DNA of 64,000 nucleotides, from contig JADCGQ010000013.1 of the NCBI GenBank assembly GCA_020248945.1, positions 1 through 64,000 on the forward strand, read 5' to 3'. Origin of the DNA: Rubrivivax sp. (lineage in GTDB: Bacteria; Pseudomonadota; Gammaproteobacteria; Burkholderiales; Burkholderiaceae_C). The position numbers and the translations under genes were made by a program. Below the pieces are notes generated by a model. The model saw only the letters and a list, made by a program, of their open reading frames with translations. It was not told the origin of the DNA and made no database searches. This document shows, in pieces, positions 25,925 to 33,843 of this stretch. Every line of letters starts with the position of its first letter. Within the stretch, counting starts at the first letter, position 1.

Positions 25925-28090
25925 TCAGTGCTGACGAATGGACTCGCCATCGGCCGCCAGCGCCACACCAGCGCGGCGGTAGGCGCTGAGCCACTGCTGG
26001 CGCACCTGCGGCCAGGCAAAACGTGCGGCCTCGGCCCTGCCGTGGCGACGCAGGGTCTCGGCCAGTGCCGGATCGGCGAGCAGGCGCAGGGCCTGCTCGG
26101 CCATCGCCTGCACGTCACCCACCGGCACGAGCAGCGCGCTGCGGCCATGTTCGACCATGTCCGGGATGCCACCGGCGCGGGTGCTGACCACCGGCACGCC
26201 GCTGGCCAGCGCCTCGAGGATGGAGATCGGCATGTTGTCTGCAGTGCTCGGGTTCAGCATCAGGTCGGCACTGGCGTACAGCGCGCCGATGTCGGCGTTC
26301 TCGATCCGGCCACTGAAGCGCACCGCGTTGGCGATGCCCAGCGACGCGGCCAGGTCCTGAAGCGCCGACAGCTCAGGGCCGCTTCCGGCCACCGTGAGCC
26401 GGGCATTCGGGTGGGTGGCGCGCAGCAAGGCAAACGCACGCAATGCGGTCGGGATGTCGTAGATCGCCTCGAGGTTTCGCGTCACGACGACATGCGGCCC
26501 GGCGCTTGTCGCGGCCAGCGGCGGCGCGAAGGCGAAGCGCTGCAGGTCGATGATGTTCGGGATGATCTCGGCGCTCAGCCCGTGGCGGGCAAACACCCGC
26601 TGCAGGAAGACCGATGGCGTCACCCGCAGCGCCGCTGCGGCGAGATGGCGCTTGACGTGCGACGGTGCGGCGTTGAAGAAGTCATCGGCCTGCCCGCCCC
26701 GGTAGTTGACGATCGTCGGCACGCCACGCCAGGCGGCGATGCGCAACGCAGGCGCTGCACAGAGATGCCAGGCCCAGCCCGAGTTGGCGAACACGTGCAT
26801 CACCTGCGCCCGCCCGCAAGCGCGCCACAGCGCCAGCAGGTAGGGCAGCAGCCGGAACGCTGCCCGCAGCATCGGGACGCGCCCGGCCCAGGCCGGCCGA
26901 TACGGCGCATTCGTGCGCACCAGCTCGACCCGTGCGCCTTCGCCTTGCAACAGACGCACCAGCTGCTCGCACTGGTTGGCCATGCCACCGGACGGCGGTG
27001 GCAACGGGCCGACGACGCAGACCCGCGGCCAGGCGTCGGCCGCCAGCGGGGCCGAGGAGACCGCCATCGCGGCACCCGAGCGCCGTGGCCAGACCAGCAG
27101 CAGCAGGCCCAGCACGCCGAGCAGCATCGCGGCATGCAGGCGCAGCTTCAGTCGCGCCATGGCCTCGCGCTGCGCCACGTTGCCGGGCTCGGCCAGGATG
27201 CGGATACCGGGCTGCACGCCCGAGGCGATGGCGCCCACGCCCTCGAGGATGCGCGAGGTGCCGGCGAACAGGCGCACCACCGGCGCGGCGTCGAACGTGA
27301 ACGGGTTGCGTCCCCAGGGCAGATACCACTCGGCCAGGCCCTGGCGCAAGTAGTGCCAGGCCTTGTCCGGCTCGATGTAGCCGGGCCGGCTGCCTTCATG
27401 GAGCAGGTTCAGCTGCAAGGCAGCGCCGCTGCGCATCGCGTCGCGCAGGGCCAGGGCCGACAACGGAAGCTGCGGATCGTCCGCGCGCGAGAACCAGTAG
27501 TTGTCGAACACGTCGGCGAGTTGCCAGCGCGACTGGGCCGCGTTCCAGACCTCGACCCAGATGTGGCCGTGCCCGCCAAAGCCGTCGAACGAAAACGCCC
27601 ACGGCCGCACCTGCATGCCGGCCGCCCCGGCAATGGCCATGAAGGCGCGGACGTAGTCGCCGCAATAGCCTTGCCCCTGCTTCACGATGGCCGAGTGGGT
27701 TTCGACCAGGCCGGCCTGGACGGGCCCACCGACCAGCACCGGCGCCGACCCCAGAAGATGCTGCGTGATCGCCCGCGTGCGCGCCCAGTCGTCGGGCAGA
27801 TCGGCCAGATTCAGCTTCGCCACCAGGTCGACGAAGTAAGGCGCGGGAGCCACACGCTCGGTCTCGTAGCCCTTCGGCACCACCGGGGGTTGCCAGTCGT
27901 CGCGTTCGGGCACGAAGTCCGGCCCCAAGGCCAGGGCATGGCGGATGCGAACCAGCTCGGTGCCGCTGAACAGATGCGGCGCCACCAGCGCCACGGCTAC
28001 CACCAGCAGCAGCGCGCCCAGGCCGCGTCGGCCGATGCCGCCGCGTTGGCGTCGCTGCGGCAGGCGGATGACCGCCGGCTCCGGAGTCAC
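25925..28090 (-). CDS. Membrane transglutaminase-like domain fused to GT4 glycosyltransferase
   Basis: A single open frame of 721 residues with two activities. A basic N-terminus (RRQRGGIGRR) precedes a helix at about 24-40; residues 60-310 form a transglutaminase/protease-like domain with GYCGDY (Cys143), GHGHIW (His176) and ADVFDNYW (Asp193), the expected triad order. A second helix at 320-334 is followed by basic residues and by a GT-B family 4 glycosyltransferase (GPLPPPSGGMANQ at 361; EIIPNIIDL; SADLMLNPS and EALASGVPVVS). The positive charges place the first domain in the periplasm and the GT4 in the cytoplasm. The GTG at 28090 shares GTGA with the dehydrogenase stop. No internal stop or frameshift is seen, so this is a real fusion rather than two genes. 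Confidence 0.85.
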   Translation of the reverse strand: MTPEPAVIRLPQRRQRGGIGRRGLGALLLVVAVALVAPHLFSGTELVRIRHALALGPDFVPERDDWQPPVVPKGYETERVAPAPYFVDLVAKLNLADLPDDWARTRAITQHLLGSAPVLVGGPVQAGLVETHSAIVKQGQGYCGDYVRAFMAIAGAAGMQVRPWAFSFDGFGGHGHIWVEVWNAAQSRWQLADVFDNYWFSRADDPQLPLSALALRDAMRSGAALQLNLLHEGSRPGYIEPDKAWHYLRQGLAEWYLPWGRNPFTFDAAPVVRLFAGTSRILEGVGAIASGVQPGIRILAEPGNVAQREAMARLKLRLHAAMLLGVLGLLLLVWPRRSGAAMAVSSAPLAADAWPRVCVVGPLPPPSGGMANQCEQLVRLLQGEGARVELVRTNAPYRPAWAGRVPMLRAAFRLLPYLLALWRACGRAQVMHVFANSGWAWHLCAAPALRIAAWRGVPTIVNYRGGQADDFFNAAPSHVKRHLAAAALRVTPSVFLQRVFARHGLSAEIIPNIIDLQRFAFAPPLAATSAGPHVVVTRNLEAIYDIPTALRAFALLRATHPNARLTVAGSGPELSALQDLAASLGIANAVRFSGRIENADIGALYASADLMLNPSTADNMPISILEALASGVPVVSTRAGGIPDMVEHGRSALLVPVGDVQAMAEQALRLLADPALAETLRRHGRAEAARFAWPQVRQQWLSAYRRAGVALAADGESIRQH

Positions 28091-29415
28091 CAGCTCAACC
28101 CTTGCACCGGCACGGGCAAGGTCTGGCCGGCCGGCAGGCCCACCAGGTCGATCACCCGCTGCCCCGGGCGCAGCAGCGCCGCCAGCGCCTCGGTCACGAC
28201 CCGGCTGCTGCTGCCGAGCACGATGACGTCGCTCGCGCCGACGACCTCGTGCAGCTCGGCCTTCAGCATCTGGCCGATGTGCGGCAGGTGCTGGGCGATG
28301 AAGTTCTTGTTCGCGCCGAGCAGCCGCGCCAGGTGGACCTCGGGGTCGTAGATGGCCAGCTCGCAGCCCTTGCCGATCAGGCGCTCGGCAAGCGTCACCA
28401 GCGGGCTCTCGCGCAGGTCGTCGGTGCCGGTCTTGAAGCTCAGGCCGACAAAGCCGACCTTGCGGCTGCCGGCGGTGGCGCTGGCCGCCATCACCTTGTC
28501 GAAGGCCAGGTCCAGGTGCGCGTCGTTGCTGACCAGGATGCTCGCGAGCATCGGCAGCGCCACGTCGCGCTGCTTGGCCAGGTAGGCGGTGGCGCGCAGG
28601 TCCTTGGGCAGGCAGGAGCCGCCGAACGCAAAGCCGGGCTTGAGGTAGGCGCGGCTGATGTTGAGCTGGGTGTCCTGGCAGACCAGGTCCATGACCTCGA
28701 ACGGATCGACGCCCAGCGCACCGCACAGGCGCGCGGTTTCGTTGGCGAAGGTGATCTTCAGGGCGTGGAAGTTGTTGCAGCAGTACTTCATCATCTCGGC
28801 CGCCCGGACCGAGGTTTCGAGGTACTTGCACGGCAGGTGGCCGAACAGCTCGCGCAGCCGTTCGTGGGCGTAGGGCGCGTTGGCGCCGACGATGGTGAAC
28901 GGCGGCTTGTCGTAGTCGCGGATCGAGCTGCCCTCGCGCAGGAATTCGGGCTGGAAGCACAGGTGGAAGTCCGCGCCGTCCTTCTTGCCCGAGTGCTGCT
29001 CGATGATCGGCCGCAGCACGTCCTCGACCGTGCCCGGCACGAGCGTGGATCGCATGACGACGACATGCGGCGTGGCCTTGCGCTTCAGCGCCGCGCCCAT
29101 CTCGGCGGCCAGGCGCAGGATCGCACCCTGGTCCTGGCTGCCGTTGGCCGCCGACGGCGTGCCGACGCAGACCAGGCTGATGTCGGATTCGAGCACCGCC
29201 TTGGCGGCATCGGTCGTGACCTCGACGCGGCCGCTGGCGGCGACCTCGCGCATCAGGTCGACCATGCCTTCTTCGACCACCGGGGTGTTGCCTGCGGCAA
29301 TGAGGTCGAGCTTGGTGCGGTCGATGTCGACGCCGATCACGTGGTGGCCGTCGCGGGCCAGGCAGGCCAGCGACACCGCGCCGACGTAGCCCAGGCCGAA
29401 GATGCTGATGTTCAT
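28087..29415 (-). CDS. GDP-mannose 6-dehydrogenase-like nucleotide sugar dehydrogenase (AlgD-like)
   Basis: 442-residue dehydrogenase that oxidises C6 of a nucleotide sugar to a uronate with two NAD+. The Rossmann start is ISIFGLGYVGAV; the catalytic cysteine is Cys268 in FGGSCLPKD, the same number as in Pseudomonas AlgD; KVGFVGLSFKTGTDDLRESP and GANKNFI also follow AlgD rather than UDP-glucose dehydrogenase. It should make GDP-mannuronate, although UDP-glucose cannot be excluded. It overlaps both neighbours by four bases. Confidence 0.86.
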   Translation of the reverse strand: MNISIFGLGYVGAVSLACLARDGHHVIGVDIDRTKLDLIAAGNTPVVEEGMVDLMREVAASGRVEVTTDAAKAVLESDISLVCVGTPSAANGSQDQGAILRLAAEMGAALKRKATPHVVVMRSTLVPGTVEDVLRPIIEQHSGKKDGADFHLCFQPEFLREGSSIRDYDKPPFTIVGANAPYAHERLRELFGHLPCKYLETSVRAAEMMKYCCNNFHALKITFANETARLCGALGVDPFEVMDLVCQDTQLNISRAYLKPGFAFGGSCLPKDLRATAYLAKQRDVALPMLASILVSNDAHLDLAFDKVMAASATAGSRKVGFVGLSFKTGTDDLRESPLVTLAERLIGKGCELAIYDPEVHLARLLGANKNFIAQHLPHIGQMLKAELHEVVGASDVIVLGSSSRVVTEALAALLRPGQRVIDLVGLPAGQTLPVPVQGLSW

Positions 29416-30644
29416 GCGGAAGTACCAGAAGGAAGGCTTCGGTTGTTGCGGGCGGAGAACTCGCGCACGCAGCGGCCGACGATGCGGTCCAGGCGCTGCA
29501 TTGAGCTTGGCCAGGCGTGGTGGCTCAGCATGCGTTCGCGACCGGCAGCGGCCAGACGGGCCCGTTCGGCCGGGTGGTCGACGATGCGCAGCACCGCCTC
29601 GGCAATCGCCTCGGGGGCATCGGCGACCAGGAAGTGCTGGTCGGCCTCGGCATCGACGCCGCCGGCGGCGGCCGTCGAGGTGACCACCGGCACGCCCATC
29701 GCCATCGCTTCGAGGATCTTATTCTGCGTGCCGCGGGCGATGGCCAGCGGCGCCACCATCAGCGCCGAATCGCGGACATAGGGCTGGACCTCGGGCACCG
29801 AGCCGGTGACGACGACACCCGGCAGATCGCCCAGGGCGCGCATCTGCGGCGACGGATCGGCACCGACGATCTTCAGCTTCAGGCCCGGGCGGCGGGCCTT
29901 GAGCAGCGGCCAGACGTCCTTGCAGAAGCGCGCCATGCACTCCTGATTGGGGTAGTAGTCCATGCGGCCGATGAAGCTCAGCGTGTCGGCGTCATAGGCG
30001 CCGTCGGTGGGCGAAAAGACCTGGGCGTCGACGCCATTGGGGAACCAGTCGGTCGCCGCGCCGGTACCGTAGTCGTTCAGCGCCTGCCACTCGGCGCGCG
30101 TGGTCGCGGTGCACAGGTCGAAGCGGCGGGCCAGACGCTTCTCGGCCCACAGCATCTTCGTGCCTTCAAGCGTGTAGCCCCAGGACAGCGGCCAGGGCTT
30201 GTAGTTCGCGTACTCCAGCCACTTCTGCGAGTCCATGTCGCCGAAGTCCAGGATCTTGGGCGTGTCGGTAACGTGCTCCACGTACTGGGCGACCGACGAG
30301 CAGTGCACGAAGATCAGGTCGAAGCGATCCTTGGCCAGCAGCCGCTGCACCTTGGCGGCGAGTTCGCCGCTGTAGAAGTAGCCCATCGAGCTCGGTGTCG
30401 TCAGCGGCAGGCGGACGATCATCCGGGCGAACTGCACCGGCTCGCGGACGTGGCCCATCTCGAAGTGCGTGCAATGCGGGGCGATGCCACGGCCCTCTTC
30501 GGCCTCGGCCTCGCTGCGCGCGAGCGAACACACCGTGACACGATGCCCGGCCTGGTGCAGATGCCGGATCATGTTGAACGGCCGGATCTTGCCGCCACGC
30601 TTGGGCTTGAACGGAAAGCGGTGGCAGAGGTAGAGGATGTTCAT
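29412..30644 (-). CDS. XrtA-associated glycosyltransferase, stp1-type (GT4)
   Basis: 410-residue GT-B glycosyltransferase of the first PEP-CTERM/EpsH1-associated sugar transferase family. It starts with ILYLCHRFPFKPKRGGKIR, has DFGDMDSQKW near residue 130, WFPNGVDAQVF in the second domain and the nucleotide-sugar region APLAIARGTQNKILEAMAMG near residue 320. Located in the cytoplasm, it adds one sugar to the EPS repeat. The ATG at 30644 shares ATGA with the amidotransferase stop; the longer frame to 31445 is a shadow. Confidence 0.92.
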   Translation of the reverse strand: MNILYLCHRFPFKPKRGGKIRPFNMIRHLHQAGHRVTVCSLARSEAEAEEGRGIAPHCTHFEMGHVREPVQFARMIVRLPLTTPSSMGYFYSGELAAKVQRLLAKDRFDLIFVHCSSVAQYVEHVTDTPKILDFGDMDSQKWLEYANYKPWPLSWGYTLEGTKMLWAEKRLARRFDLCTATTRAEWQALNDYGTGAATDWFPNGVDAQVFSPTDGAYDADTLSFIGRMDYYPNQECMARFCKDVWPLLKARRPGLKLKIVGADPSPQMRALGDLPGVVVTGSVPEVQPYVRDSALMVAPLAIARGTQNKILEAMAMGVPVVTSTAAAGGVDAEADQHFLVADAPEAIAEAVLRIVDHPAERARLAAAGRERMLSHHAWPSSMQRLDRIVGRCVREFSARNNRSLPSGTSA

Positions 30645-32620
30645 GCCGCCATCCTCTGGACCCCACGGGCGCTGCCGGGCGCGGCCATCTCGTGCAACTC
30701 GTCGGCCAGGTCGCTGGCCGAGCGGCCGTCCAGGTACAGCCGGCTCCAGACCTCGAGGTTCATCAGCGTCAGCAAGGCATCGGTGCCGTCGCTGCGCTGG
30801 GCCTCGTGGTCGGCCATCAGGGCCGATACGACGTGGGGGTCGAACAGGCCGCGCCGGCGCACCGCCTCGGGGGCCAGCAGGCCACGCAGCACCGGGGCCA
30901 ACTCCTTCTTCAACCACGCGCCCATCGGCGTGCCGAACCCGCGCTTCTTGCGGTGCAGGATGTCGTCGGGCAAGGTCGGCGTCAACGCCTTCTTCAGCAC
31001 GTGCTTCAGCTGCCCGCCCTGCACCTTCAGTGCCGTCGGCATCGCCGCGGCCAGGTCGAGCAGGTTCTGGTCGAGCAGCGGTACGCGGCACTCCAGCGAC
31101 ACCGCCATGCTCATCTTGTCGGTCAGCAGCAGCAGGTCGTCGGGCAGCTGCGTCGCCATGTCCACCGCGAGCAGCCGGTTGAGCTCGTCGCCGCCCTCGT
31201 GCACCGCAGGGCCGGCTTGGGCAAAGGCCTCGGCCAGGCGGTCGTGCGCGGGCGGGCGATCGCCGAGCAGCAGGCTGGCGACGACATCGCGCGACATCAC
31301 CTGCACGTAGCTGCGGTAACGCTCGTCGGCCTGCATCTCGGCACTGGCGATGAAGCCCTTGGCCAGCCGCATCGCGTTCAGCAGCTTGTTGTGGCGGTCC
31401 GCCGGCAGCCGCGCGGCGGTGGCCGAGGCCATGCGGCGCGCCCAACCGGGAAGTGCATTGAAGCGGCCCGCGTAATGGCCGCCCAGGTAGCGCCGGTAGC
31501 CACCGAACAGCTCGTCGCCGCCGACGCCCGACAGGATCACCTTGACGTCCTTGCGTGCGAACTGCGACACCAGGTAGGTCGTGATGAACGCGGTGTCGGC
31601 GATCGGCTCGTCCATGTGCCAGAGCAGCTTGGGCAACAGGCCGACGACGTCGGGCTTGACGACGATCTCGTGGTGCTCGGTGCCGAAGAGCTGGGCGACG
31701 CGGCGGGCATAGGGCAGCTCGTTGTAGAGCTGCTCGGCCGGGCCGCCTTCGAAGCCAATCGCGTAGGTGCGGATCGGCTGCCCTCCGCCGTGCCGCGCCA
31801 TGCTGGCCACCACTGCGCTCGAATCGACGCCACCCGACAGAAAGGCACCGATCGGCACGTCGCTCACCATCTGCATGCGCACCGCTTCATCGAGCGTGTC
31901 GCGGACGCGCTCGACCCACTCGGCTTCGCAGGTCACGGTGTCGATGCGCGTCGACAGCGACCACCAGCGCCATTGGCGAACCTGGCCGTCCTCAACCGCC
32001 AGCAAGGTCGCCGGTGGCAGCTTGGCGATGCCCTTGAACAGGCTGTGCGGCGCGGCAACGTAGCCCAGGTGCAGGTAGTCGCCCAGGGCCTCGCGGTTCA
32101 GCTCGGCGCGCAGGCCCGGCAGTTGCAGCAGCGCCTTGGCCTCGGTGGCAAAGGCCAGCCGGCGGCCGTCTTGGTGCACGTACAGCGGCTTGACGCCGAT
32201 GCGGTCGCGGCCGATCAGCAGGCGGCGCCGCCGCGCGTCCCACAGTGCGAAGTCGAACATGCCGTTCAGTCGCGGGACGACCCCGTCGCCCCAAGCCGCA
32301 TAGCCATGCAGCAGGACCTCGGAGTCCGACCCGGTCTTGAAGACATGGCCCAGCGCCTGCAGCTCGGCCCGCAGCTCGCGGAAGTTGTAGATCTCGCCGT
32401 TGCAGACGATGGTGAGCTGGCCGTCGGCGGTGCTGATCGGCTGGTGGCCGCCGGCCAGGTCGATGATCGACAGCCGGCGCATCGCGATGCCACAGTGGCC
32501 GTCGATGTGCTGGCCTTCATCGTCCGGCCCACGGTGTGCAGTGACGCTGCCCATCGCCGTCAGCAGCGCCGACGAGACCGGGCTGCCGTCCAGATGGATC
32601 AGGCCGTGGATACCGCACAT
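30641..32620 (-). CDS. Asparagine-synthase-family amidotransferase
   Basis: 659-residue class II amidotransferase. Met-Cys2-Gly opens the glutaminase domain (MCGIHGLIH; RGPDDEG; CNGEIYNF), and the synthetase P-loop SGGVDSS is at residues 262-268 with SGVGGDELFGGYRR later. It would use glutamine nitrogen to amidate an activated carboxylate, for example a uronic acid in the EPS. In contrast to the 553-residue relative at 2864, the glutaminase nucleophile is intact. The ATG at 32620 is five bases after the upstream glycosyltransferase stop. Confidence 0.9.
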   Translation of the reverse strand: MCGIHGLIHLDGSPVSSALLTAMGSVTAHRGPDDEGQHIDGHCGIAMRRLSIIDLAGGHQPISTADGQLTIVCNGEIYNFRELRAELQALGHVFKTGSDSEVLLHGYAAWGDGVVPRLNGMFDFALWDARRRRLLIGRDRIGVKPLYVHQDGRRLAFATEAKALLQLPGLRAELNREALGDYLHLGYVAAPHSLFKGIAKLPPATLLAVEDGQVRQWRWWSLSTRIDTVTCEAEWVERVRDTLDEAVRMQMVSDVPIGAFLSGGVDSSAVVASMARHGGGQPIRTYAIGFEGGPAEQLYNELPYARRVAQLFGTEHHEIVVKPDVVGLLPKLLWHMDEPIADTAFITTYLVSQFARKDVKVILSGVGGDELFGGYRRYLGGHYAGRFNALPGWARRMASATAARLPADRHNKLLNAMRLAKGFIASAEMQADERYRSYVQVMSRDVVASLLLGDRPPAHDRLAEAFAQAGPAVHEGGDELNRLLAVDMATQLPDDLLLLTDKMSMAVSLECRVPLLDQNLLDLAAAMPTALKVQGGQLKHVLKKALTPTLPDDILHRKKRGFGTPMGAWLKKELAPVLRGLLAPEAVRRRGLFDPHVVSALMADHEAQRSDGTDALLTLMNLEVWSRLYLDGRSASDLADELHEMAAPGSARGVQRMAA

Positions 32621-32625
32621 GCGCG

Positions 32626-33843
32626 TCAGGCCCCCAGCGCTGCCGGCACGGCCAGGCCTCGGCGCGACAAGGCCAGACGATAGACCTCGGCATAGCGCGC
32701 CACGCTCGCGGTCCAGGTGCGCTCCTGTTCGACGAATCGACGTGCACTGGCGCGCATCTGCGGCCAGCGGTCCTGGTCGGCCAGCGCATCGACAAGGCCC
32801 TGCGCCAGCGCCGTCGCATCGCCGGCCGGGCACAGGTAGCCGGTGTCGCGGTGGCGGATCAGCTCGCGGTGGCCGCCGACGTTGCTGGCGACAAAGATGC
32901 GACCCTGGGCCATGGCCTCCAGCGGCTTGAGCGGCGTCACCAGTTCGGTCAGTCGAATGGGCAGCCGCGGGTAGGCCAGCACGTCGATCAGCCCGTAGTA
33001 GCGCTGGACCTCGGCATGCGGCACGCGTCCCGTGAAGACCACCGCATCGGCCAGGCCCGCGGCCTGGACCTGCGCCTTCAGCGCCGCCTCCTGCGGTCCG
33101 CCGCCGACAAGCAGCAGCACCACGTCGGGGCGCGTCCGGCGCAGCTGCGCCAGCGCGTCGACCAGGAGATGCAGGCCCTCGTAACCATAGAACGAACCGG
33201 CAAAGCCGATCACCGTCTTGCCTTGCAGTCCGAGCTTGGCTTGCAGTTCGGCCGAGGCCGGCATCCCGAACTGGAAATTGGTCACGTCGACCGCGTTCGG
33301 GATCACGGTGATCTTCTGCTCGGCGATCCCGCGCGCGGCAATGTCGCCGCGCAGGCCTTCGCAGATCGTCGTGATCTGGTCGGCGCCCTTGAGTGCCAGG
33401 GTCTCCAGTCCACGCGACACGCGGTAGCGCAGGCTGCCCTCGGTCGTCGTGCCGTGGTCGACCGCGGCATCCTCCCACGAGGCCCGCATCTCGTAGACCA
33501 CCGGCAGCCGCTTGCGAAGCCGCACCCACAGCGCCGGCAGCGCGTTGAGCACCGGCGAATGGGCGTGGATCAGGTCCGGGCGTTCGGCCTCGCAGACTTC
33601 GGCGATGCGCGCTGCGGTCAGGCGCATCTGCGCCAGCAGGCCCTCGTGTCCGCCATTCGGGGTGCGGTGCAGCGTCAGGCCGTCGACCGACTCCTCGCGC
33701 GCGGCGCCGGCGCCCTGTTTGGGCGTCGTCAACTGCAGCGTGGTCCAGCCGCGGCGACGCTGCTCGCGCAGGATCGCCAGCGTGCGGAACGTGTAGCCGC
33801 TGTGCAGCGGGATCGAGTGATCCAGCACGTGCAGTATGCGCAT
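32626..33843 (-). CDS. XrtA-associated GT4 glycosyltransferase
   Basis: 405-residue GT-B glycosyltransferase of the exosortase A-associated family that begins ILHVLDHSIPLHSGYTFRT. Later motifs are HAHSPVLNALPA, YEMRASWEDAAVDHG, VIPNAVDVTNF and the donor site region RLTELVTPLKPLEAMAQG. Probably adds a hexose to the lipid-linked intermediate. Its ATG and the upstream stop share one base (TGATG), consistent with coupling. Confidence 0.92.
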   Translation of the reverse strand: MRILHVLDHSIPLHSGYTFRTLAILREQRRRGWTTLQLTTPKQGAGAAREESVDGLTLHRTPNGGHEGLLAQMRLTAARIAEVCEAERPDLIHAHSPVLNALPALWVRLRKRLPVVYEMRASWEDAAVDHGTTTEGSLRYRVSRGLETLALKGADQITTICEGLRGDIAARGIAEQKITVIPNAVDVTNFQFGMPASAELQAKLGLQGKTVIGFAGSFYGYEGLHLLVDALAQLRRTRPDVVLLLVGGGPQEAALKAQVQAAGLADAVVFTGRVPHAEVQRYYGLIDVLAYPRLPIRLTELVTPLKPLEAMAQGRIFVASNVGGHRELIRHRDTGYLCPAGDATALAQGLVDALADQDRWPQMRASARRFVEQERTWTASVARYAEVYRLALSRRGLAVPAALGA

